This document shows positions 59,301 through 64,000 of a DNA stretch of 64,000 nt, one piece after another. Both the position numbers and the translations under genes were made by a program. How positions within the stretch are numbered: position 1 is the stretch's first letter; every line of letters starts with the position of its first letter. A model generated the notes under the pieces. The model was not told where the DNA came from, searched no databases, and was given only the letters and a program-made list of their open reading frames with translations. Where the stretch lies: NCBI GenBank assembly GCA_030159075.1, contig BROG01000250.1:372001-436000 (forward strand), read 5' to 3'. This DNA comes from Atrina japonica. Its lineage: Eukaryota > Mollusca > Bivalvia > Pterioida > Pinnidae.

Positions 59301-61104
59301 AGTTTATAAATTTATCACAATGTCAAGATCAATTCTAGGTGTTAAAGGTATTGTAACGGATGAGTCGGGTAGTGTGGTTGCTGGTGCGGCTGTCAGTATT
59401 GTGGGAAGGGATATGATCAAATTTAAAACCACAGCATATGGTGAATACTGGAGAATACTAATGCCAGGAAACTACATAATAAAGGTAAAACATCAACACA
59501 TTTTTCATATCCCCCAATACCCCAACAGAGACTGAAGATTACAAACTGGTCCAATATTGATTTAATTTGCTTTGTCCACTTGTCTGTTTGCAACATTTGG
59601 TTAATATCATTTCCCACCTCATAACTTTGATATGTTACTGATACATACAAGTGATACTAAATATGCCTAATTTTGACAATATTTGCCATTGTAATAGAAC
59701 TTCAAAATCTTCATGGATGATTTACACCTCAGCAGCAGCAGTAACCTGTTGTGTTTTTCTAACATTAACTTCTCAGAAATGTTTATATCAAATTTCAAAC
59801 TCCTCTCGGTGTGTATTGTATAACTAGGCTACGGTACTTAAATTGGACAGGTGAGTATGCAAGATGGTATGGAGGTTGCCAAGTTGGACTCATGGGTTTT
59901 CTCTTGGTACTCCAGTTCCTACCACAGCAAGGATGACTTATGCCACCATCAGAGCCAATGAGAGGCATTTATATAAGTTTTCATGGCTTGTTTGTTAATC
60001 ATTGTAAAATAACTACCTATAGTTTAAACTTTAAACAGTTAACCAAACAAGTTGTATACTCTCTCACAATGACCTGTTGCATTGGAATAAAATTAGAATT
60101 TTACTGGGTAACTTATGAAAATCAACATAACGATGGCATTTTTAGTATTTTACAATGCTTAAACATTTTTATAACTCTAATCTGGTTGTTAAACGACTTG
60201 ATCTTTTATAGAATGCAGTAAATATAAGGTTAATGAAATATCCACTAAGCCAGCCCAGATACTAATCAGATCATTTGTTTGACACTATCATCTAAAATAT
60301 AAAAACTACTTCGTTTTAGTTTTTTTTATTAATTTAATCCTTCAGAAGACGCTTGTGGTTCTCTTACCTGCGAGTCTGTTGTAATAAACAATGATCTATA
60401 ACGCTTGTGGTTATTTTGCCTGCGAGTCTGTTGGAATACACAATGATCTATAATGCTTGTGGTTCTCTTGCTGCAAGTCTGTAGGAATACACAATGATCT
60501 ATAACGCTTGTGGTTATTTTGCCTGCGAGTCTGTTGGAATACACAATGATCTATAACGCTTGTGGTTCTCTTGCCTGCGAGTCTGTTGGAATACACAATG
60601 ATCTATAACGCTTGTGTTTCTCTTGCCTGCGAGTCTGTTGGAATAAACAATGATCTATAACGCTTGTGGTTCTCTTGCCTGCGAGTCTGTTGGAATACAC
60701 AATGATCTATAACGCTTGTGGTTCTCTTCCCTGCGAGTCTGTTGGAATACACAATGACCTATAATGCTTGTGTTTCTCTTGCCTGCGAGTTAGTTGGAAT
60801 AAACAATGACCTATAACGCTTGTGTTTCTCTTGCCTGCGAGTCTGTTGGAATAAACAATGATCTATAACGCTTGTGGTTCTTTTGCCTGCCAGTCTGTTG
60901 GAATAAACAACTATCTATAACACTTGTCATTTTGTTTTCAAGGTAACACATGGAAGTTCATCAGCTCAAAAACAAATTACCGTTGTCGAAGGTACTGTAA
61001 CAATAGCTCATATGCAACTCGGTGAAAATCCTAAAAGCTCAGGATCGAAAATATATTGGAGTTGCCTCCCTTTTATGTTGGTATTTCTTTTAATACTGTT
61101 GTAA
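47191..61104 (+). CDS. CPM: Carboxypeptidase M-like metallocarboxypeptidase (M14 family, N/E subfamily), complete, eight coding exons
   Basis: Carboxypeptidase M is a membrane-anchored zinc enzyme that removes C-terminal Arg or Lys from extracellular peptides (family knowledge). Exons 47191-47353, 48156-48253, 50790-50962, 52958-53142, 54657-54818, 56294-56446, 59339-59484 and 60943-61104 join in frame to 413 residues (human CPM is about 443). A signal peptide covers about residues 1-18. Zinc ligands are H84 and E87 (NMHGNE) and H191 (ANLHGG). N154-R155 (DLNRNFPD) bind the substrate carboxylate, Y257 lies in the WYP motif, and E279 (FEITLE) is the catalytic glutamate. SCCKYP follows, as in CPM and CPD. 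Residues about 312-380 form the transthyretin-like domain. A Ser/Gly stretch (SSGS) and a hydrophobic tail (residues about 398-413) fit a GPI-anchor signal. Oddity: G272 stands where Asn or Gln is usual before CFEITLE. Confidence 0.95.
48156..48253 (+). CDS. CPM: Carboxypeptidase M-like, exon 2 (zinc motif HGNE)
   Basis: The acceptor is TACTGAAG and the donor GTAATT. It encodes [12 protein letters not shown]...[10 protein letters not shown] with zinc ligands H84 and E87. The exon leaves phase 0. Confidence 0.93.
48475..48880. repeat. About 60-bp minisatellite in carboxypeptidase intron 2
   Basis: Six to seven units carry GAATTTCTGGGGTTTCTGTG, CAGTAGTGTATGGTTTGTGC and ACTATAAGTTTCTTGTTAA. End units have GTTGGTGCAC(C/T)GTAGG, centre units GTTTGTGCACTATAAG or ACTATGGG. 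Confidence 0.92.
48851..49120 (+). other. Unidentified open frame in carboxypeptidase intron 2
   Basis: The 89-codon frame has protein-like composition from about 48925 on ([20 protein letters not shown] and [12 protein letters not shown]) and ends just before an AATAAA at 49117. It begins inside the 60-bp array and matches no family I know. It may be a decayed retrocopy or repeat-derived frame; it is not called a gene. Confidence 0.25.
49215..49500. repeat. 51-bp minisatellite in carboxypeptidase intron 2
   Basis: Five to six units have AGAGATGGCAATATTGAAAA, TGTCTCACATGAGCACATGT and CAACTCTCAAT. Some have CATCTCTCAAT or a TGAATAAATG insertion at the right. Seventeen-residue periodic frames on both strands are by-products. 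Confidence 0.93.
49791..49900. mobile_element. MITE-like element, TACAGTAGAACC, unexpanded relative of the 51.5 kb array
   Basis: It starts TACAGTAGAACCTTTCCTAA, then CGACCACCTTGGTTAGGAGA and CCACCTCACAATTCAGACCA, then a tail with TTGAATTTCCGGTCTCTTGA and AGAAGCTCAAA. The start matches 51480 and the tail matches 52555-52625, the two ends of the tandem array in intron 3. Confidence 0.7.
50070..50346 (+). mobile_element. tRNA-derived SINE, V-SINE/RUDI-like (older copy) in intron 2
   Basis: A box CTGGCTCTGTCGATAG and B box GAGTTCAAGTCC are followed by GTAGGTGTCGGCACATTAAA, GCTGAGCATAGGCCAAAATT and the tail GAGTGGGATGTTAAACAAC. It is collinear with the copy at 58681-58961 but diverged. No target-site duplication could be seen. 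Confidence 0.85.
50790..50962 (+). CDS. CPM: Carboxypeptidase M-like, exon 3 ([18 protein letters not shown])
   Basis: The acceptor is TAATTGTAG and the donor GTAAGA. It encodes [11 protein letters not shown] and [11 protein letters not shown], hallmarks of N/E carboxypeptidases, and ends CYGVQG with a split Arg codon (AG|G). Confidence 0.94.
51025..51190. mobile_element. Interspersed repeat with GAGGGCGA/GAGAGCGA core (fragment) in intron 3
   Basis: It contains GGAAATTTTCGTTCCTG, GAGAGAGCGAATTTAATATG, TTGAAGCATAGACATATATA and a ...GTTTTCTGTCA end, collinear in reverse orientation with 27180-27465. Confidence 0.5.
51480..52560. repeat. About 18-bp minisatellite (AGACCACCTCACTTAGG) in carboxypeptidase intron 3
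   Basis: Units of 17-18 bases, AGACCACCTCACTTAGG and relatives (CTAAAG, CTTAAG, TGCCTTAAG), fill about 1.1 kb. Longer periods occur, for example GACCACCTCACTTAGGAAAC then CTCCTTGCCTTAA repeated about five times near 52260-52400. The array starts with the MITE-like end ACAGTGGAACCTGTCC and is followed by that element's distal part to about 52680. Confidence 0.92.
52958..53142 (+). CDS. CPM: Carboxypeptidase M-like, exon 4 (DLNRNFPD, third zinc ligand)
   Basis: The acceptor is TGTTATAG and the donor GTGAGA. It encodes [20 protein letters not shown], and [19 protein letters not shown]191 is the third zinc ligand; D202 in YPFDN matches the conserved acid of the basic-residue pocket in this subfamily. 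Confidence 0.95.
53395..54575. repeat. 28-bp minisatellite (AGATATCAGATATAAAATGT) in carboxypeptidase intron 4
   Basis: About forty units of the form AGATATCAGATATAAAATGT then ATAACAGG occupy most of intron 4. A block with CTAATGGGAG, GTGTAACAGTTTTAAAATG and ATATGTAACAGGAGATACC recurs at about 54030 and 54250, an approximately 220-base higher-order duplication. Another block with ATCAAATATGTGTAGCATGA recurs at about 53700 and 53780. Confidence 0.94.
54657..54818 (+). CDS. CPM: Carboxypeptidase M-like, exon 5 (SPDDD, NGAEWYP)
   Basis: The acceptor has a long pyrimidine tract ending TTTCAG. It encodes [21 protein letters not shown], a Cys-containing loop, and [13 protein letters not shown]. 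The donor GTCTGT is weak and is followed within about a dozen bases by the 27-bp array. Confidence 0.93.
54830..56065. repeat. 27-bp minisatellite (TAGATCATGTGTCATGTAAT) in carboxypeptidase intron 5
   Basis: About forty-five units of the form TAGATCATGTGTCATGTAAT then AAATATC begin about twelve bases after the exon 5 donor. Variants include GTAATTAATATA, TTATGTGTTGTG and ATCTGTCATG. The 27-base stop-free unit yields minus-strand frames of 245 and 187 codons with nine-residue periodicity (THDLDIYYM), which are by-products. Confidence 0.95.
56193..56260. repeat. (CT)n/(CTGT)n microsatellite
   Basis: An interrupted CT-rich run lies about 35 bases upstream of the exon 6 acceptor on the coding strand and may extend its pyrimidine tract. 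Confidence 0.9.
56294..56446 (+). CDS. CPM: Carboxypeptidase M-like, exon 6 (catalytic Glu)
   Basis: The acceptor is TTGTTTACAG and the donor GTGAGT. It encodes [26 protein letters not shown] and [20 protein letters not shown]279 is the general base. The residue before Cys is Gly rather than Asn/Gln. Confidence 0.95.
57240..58500 (-). mobile_element. Non-LTR retrotransposon ORF2 3' fragment, broken, antisense in carboxypeptidase intron 6
   Basis: Minus-strand frames at 58447-58013 and 57767-57489 together resemble the region C-terminal to the reverse transcriptase domain of LINE ORF2 proteins. The first has [29 protein letters not shown] and [15 protein letters not shown]; the second has [14 protein letters not shown] and [14 protein letters not shown]. 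The frames are not continuous, the catalytic core is absent, and the likely 3' untranslated part extends to about 57240. The closest type seems L1/Tx1-like, but that is a guess from the IWYN...W..GI pattern. Confidence 0.65.
58681..58961 (+). mobile_element. tRNA-derived SINE, V-SINE/RUDI-like (young copy) in carboxypeptidase intron 6
   Basis: The head GAGCCCGCCTGGCTCAGTCG resembles tRNA-Lys; the anticodon-loop position reads CTTTTGA. A B box GAGTTTGAGTCC, a central part with GTAGGTGTCGGCACGTTAAA and GCCGAGCATAGGCCAAAATT, and a tail GAGTGGGACGTTAAACAACA followed by (AAAC)n complete it. A perfect 13-base target-site duplication, ACCGACTAAATTT, flanks it at 58668-58680 and 58962-58974. The relation to the molluscan V-SINE RUDI is from memory of its tail. 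Confidence 0.92.
59120..59338. repeat. Degenerate tandem repeat leading into the exon 7 acceptor
   Basis: Four copies begin CTATAGAGGTGACA or a variant (about 59136, 59192, 59230, 59288). Two have TCACAATGTCAATTTG or TCATAAGGTCAATTTG followed by GTTTTCCA. The last copy runs directly into TCAATTCTAG, the exon 7 acceptor. Confidence 0.7.
59339..59484 (+). CDS. CPM: Carboxypeptidase M-like, exon 7 (transthyretin-like domain)
   Basis: The acceptor is TCAATTCTAG and the donor GTAAAA. It encodes [20 protein letters not shown] and [17 protein letters not shown], the standard beta-sandwich domain that follows the catalytic domain in this subfamily. Confidence 0.93.
60345..60940. repeat. 52-bp minisatellite abutting the exon 8 acceptor (carboxypeptidase intron 7)
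   Basis: About eleven units have TATAACGCTTGTGGTTCTCT, TGCCTGCGAGTCTGTTGGAA and TACACAATGATC. A third of the way through, each unit has a pyrimidine-rich stretch ending in AG (TTCTCTTGCCTGCGAG). The final partial unit reads TATAACACTTGTCATTTTGT then TTTCAAG, which is the real exon 8 acceptor. Confidence 0.93.
60943..61104 (+). CDS. CPM: Carboxypeptidase M-like, exon 8 (end of TTL domain, hydrophobic tail, stop)
   Basis: The acceptor is TTTGTTTTCAAG. It encodes the last strands of the domain, a short Ser/Gly linker and [21 protein letters not shown] tail ending in TAA at 61102-61104. The TAA is embedded in GTAAGT, so a splice at this point into a further exon cannot be excluded. The tail fits GPI anchoring as in vertebrate CPM. 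No canonical AATAAA was spotted in the next few hundred bases. Confidence 0.83.
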   Translation, partial: VTHGSSSAQKQITVVEGTVTIAHMQLGENPKSSGSKIYWSCLPFMLVFLLILL

Positions 61105-62119
61105 GTTTGCCCCACTGAATGTGATATGTCTACATTATAGTAGTTTCAATTCTTATTGTAAAAACTAAAGTAATACAATTTATTTTATAAAAATGTATAT
61201 TTTATAGATATTTACTCTAGAAACTAATTATTCTCAATTAATGTTTAATAGATATTAGTTTTTGATCATATTTAGGAGATGCTGGAAGAACATTTTTAAA
61301 CTAAACTGTAGAATTATGTGTTTAAAATGATGCTTATAGTAATATTTAAATGATAATACTAATAATATGCCCTTGTGATAAGTATGAAAAGGAAGTTTTA
61401 AGATACAAAAAAGTTACAAAGAAAAATACTGGTTAGTTTAATAAGTGACACATTGTTGATTGAAAAAATCAAGAAGAGGTTATTTAGCCTCTTTTCACCA
61501 ACTTTAACACAATCTGTATAAACATTTGGTTGACATATTGCCAATATTTTCCTAATATTTAGTTTTTTAGCTTAAGTACAGATACTTGAAAGGACAATTT
61601 TCATATCTACCTCTGCAGTTTTCATATCAGGTAACTTGTTTATATCGAGGTGGAAATCACATATGGATTCACCGATTTCAAAGCTATGGTAATGTCTGCT
61701 GGCAGAATTCAGGATTATTTTTATTTAGCATTCAAATTTTACAATAATTTTATATGCATAATTCACTTATTCATTCCTAATGTATGACAGTAGACCATAC
61801 TTTTTATTGATTTGGGTGAGTCTAATTGTGACCATAAGGGTGATAAGGTGAATTTGACTTGAAATTTGTGGTGATGAAGAAGAAGAAATATCAAATTGTT
61901 TAGACTGAATTCCTCTTTATTCGTCCAGATATTTTTCATGTGCTGAAGTTTATCATCATCATTAGCGTAATGATGTAATTAAAATGTTTCTGAAATATTC
62001 AGCAATACATTTATGAGTTCAAAGGTAAAGAAAAATTGCAAATTGTTGTTTATGTAACATAATGACATATTGTTAGTAATCCACACACTGTACTCTCCTT
62101 TGTCTTATTCTACAAATAC
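61105..62119. other. 3' flank of the carboxypeptidase gene
   Basis: AT-rich sequence follows the stop codon. It should contain the 3' UTR, but no canonical polyadenylation signal was clear to me, so the transcript end is not placed. Confidence 0.45.
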
Positions 62120-62271
62120 AGTCAAACCTCTCTATAAAGGCCACATAAGGAAACAGGCAGCTTTTATAAAAAGGTTTATTTATTGTAAAAAAGTTAACAA
62201 AGGTTATGCTTGATTGGCCTTTATAGGCAGGTGCCCTTTATACAGAGGTGACATTTAATGTTTGACTGTAT
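62120..62271. mobile_element. MITE-like element, AGTCAAACTTG family (copy 3)
   Basis: The left end is CAGTCAAACCTCTCTATAAA and the right end AATGTTTGACTGTA. The interior has AGGAAACAGGCAGCTTTTAT, AAAGTTAACAAAGGTTATG and GGCAGGTGCCCTTTATACAG, collinear with 13536-13710 and 26085-26258. Confidence 0.75.
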
Positions 62272-62344
62272 TACTTTGTAACTATACTATTATGGTGCTA
62301 AGGTTTGTCATTATACAATATATAGAATTTTATTTTGTACAGCA

Positions 62345-62490
62345 TATTACCCGGTAGTCTCTACCTGTGAGACCAGGGGAAGGGTAGACCCCTACCTGTG
62401 AGATCAGGAGAGGGTAGTCCCCTACTTGTAAGACCCCTACCTGTGAGACCAGGGGAGGGTAGTCCCTACCTATGAGACCAGGGGAGGGGT
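62345..62490. repeat. About 37-bp degenerate tandem repeat (CCTACCTGTGAGACCAGGGG)
   Basis: Four units with CTACCTGTGAGACCAGGGGA then GGGTAGTCCC; unit lengths vary. The repeat is unusually G+C-rich for this window. Confidence 0.88.
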
Positions 62491-63028
62491 TATAGTCTTT
62501 GTCCAGTCCGTATTTTAAAGGCATTTGTTACCATTTTGTGTAAAGTTTTGTAATTACTCACCATTCACTAATGGTTTCACAGGTAGGAGAAATATTATCA
62601 ATTCAACGATAATTATTCTCAGAATGTTTGTTTTATATAGTTAGAGATATTAATGAAAGCACTAAAGGTATTGAAATGTACCATTTAAGACTAAGATTGT
62701 TCTTGTGCAGAATTTTTTTCAGAACGAGTTAAACACAGAGAGGATTTAGGAGTTATCTCTCTTTGCTATACAAACGATTTATTATAAAGTGACTGTAATC
62801 AAATTCTTTTGCTGATTAAAAAGTTTTAAATGCACAAAAAACCAAGAGCAGAACAATTTATATATAATCATTTAATATCTGGCAAACTTTTTCATAGCAA
62901 TATAGACAAGTAGCAAATAATATCTATTACATACTTTACATACGTTTGTACATGTAATTGGTGATTTAATTTGATATTTTTGCATTGATATGAAATAATT
63001 TATCAGTGTATAGAATTTGAGTGATAAC

Positions 63029-63051
63029 CTCTCTCTCTCTCTCTGTCTCTC

Positions 63052-63118
<67 letters not shown>
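63029..63118. repeat. (CT)n microsatellite, about 90 bases
   Basis: A nearly uninterrupted CT run with two GT interruptions near its left end is directly visible. Confidence 0.97.
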
Positions 63119-63121
<3 letters not shown>

Positions 63122-64000
63122 GTTGAGATCAGAAGTCATATTAGACAATCATTTATGTAGCAATTGTGAGATTTTGAAATTGATGGTTCAAATTTATATC
63201 CAGTTAAGGAATTTTTTGCCTGGGGTGTAAAACAGATTCATGTTATCCTCCAGCTGGATCCCACTTTGTACCAAACAGATACATGTTTATTTCCAACAAC
63301 AGATTGTGTATCATCAATAGTTATCAATTGATATTAAGTTTACAAGATTCCAGGATGAAAAAGAAACTTAAATATTATCTATCAGATTAAATTTCAACTA
63401 TTCTAATATTAGAAGCATATGATTGGTTTATAAACTACTCTATGATAATGACGTCACCGAATGTCCTACAAATGATAAGGTTTACCGAACTTGTGAATGA
63501 AACCTAAATACATAACTGCCTTTAACGAGAGTCTTAGATTATACACTGTAGTAGATAAACATGGTGTATTTAAAAATGAATGTGTGTGCTTGTGTGTCGT
63601 TGTGCTTTTTAATATGGATATGTGCTTGTGTTTATGTATGTTGGCATGTTAATAAGTGCTCGAATATGTGTGCTTGTCTTTGTATGTAAGTTTTTGGTTC
63701 ATTGCGTATGTTTATATCTGTTGTTGTAATTTACTTTTTTTCGTTCATTCCTAACATATAAAATGATATCACACAGCGCATATCTTCGTTACGTAATTAC
63801 AAGTATTTCACTCATTTTTAGCAGATGTTGTACATGTAATATAATGGATTATAACTGTTTCTATGTTCTCATTGCTATCAGAAAGTTGTACTCGGGGAAT
63901 CTGTGCAGCAGGTTAGTACCAAGTTTTACAGGTAAAACCTGTTGAATTCATCATTTATATAATTTCAAAACATCAGGTTTGACGTGAAAGTGGAGGAAAG
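63119..64000. other. Right end of the window, no gene seen
   Basis: No exon or recognisable element was found. GTGTGCTTGTGT-rich sequence lies at about 63580-63690. Confidence 0.5.

Noticed and set aside
63021..63230. Frame with a long Ser-Leu repeat
   Set aside because: It is the translation of the (CT)n microsatellite.

Overview
This is a window of animal nuclear DNA. The two recognisable genes are split by GT-AG introns, the sequence is AT-rich, and there are no operons or ribosome binding sites. The repeats point to a mollusc, most likely a bivalve. They include a tRNA-derived SINE with a V-SINE/RUDI-like tail, short terminal-inverted-repeat elements beginning TACAGTGGAACCTGTC, many ACATGTAC palindromes, and a very high load of minisatellites. 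The bivalve assignment is inference from general familiarity; no species can be named from the sequence alone.

Two protein genes are supported. On the minus strand, the 5' part of a Nemo-like kinase gene (NLK) lies at 9781..1417, with two coding exons separated by an 8.0 kb intron. The rest of the kinase lies beyond the left edge. On the plus strand, a complete eight-exon coding sequence for a carboxypeptidase M-like metallocarboxypeptidase lies at 47191..61104. Every exon junction reads in frame, giving 413 residues with a signal peptide, all zinc and catalytic residues, a transthyretin-like domain and a hydrophobic C-terminal tail. The genes are transcribed away from each other and the space between them (about 9.8-47.2 kb) shows no convincing gene.

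Most of the structure is repetitive. About twenty separate minisatellite arrays, with units of about 18 to 75 bp, add up to roughly 16-17 kb, about a quarter of the window. The largest are a 4 kb array of 32-bp units (30.57-34.58 kb), a 3.1 kb array that changes from a 35-bp to a 36-bp unit (16.3-19.4 kb), and arrays filling introns 3, 4, 5 and 7 of the carboxypeptidase gene. Several have higher-order structure. One (51.48-52.56 kb) appears to have expanded from the inside of a dispersed MITE-like element, and one (60.35-60.93 kb) has units that resemble the splice acceptor it abuts. Interspersed elements include two copies of a tRNA-derived SINE (one with a perfect 13-bp target-site duplication), a hAT-like MITE inserted inside the 32-bp array, several other MITE families, and an antisense fragment of a non-LTR retrotransposon in intron 6 of the carboxypeptidase gene.

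The long open frames inside the arrays are by-products of repeat units that lack stop codons, often with lengths divisible by three, and are not annotated as genes. I found no multi-gene undescribed system; the notable content is the repeat biology and its relation to splice sites.
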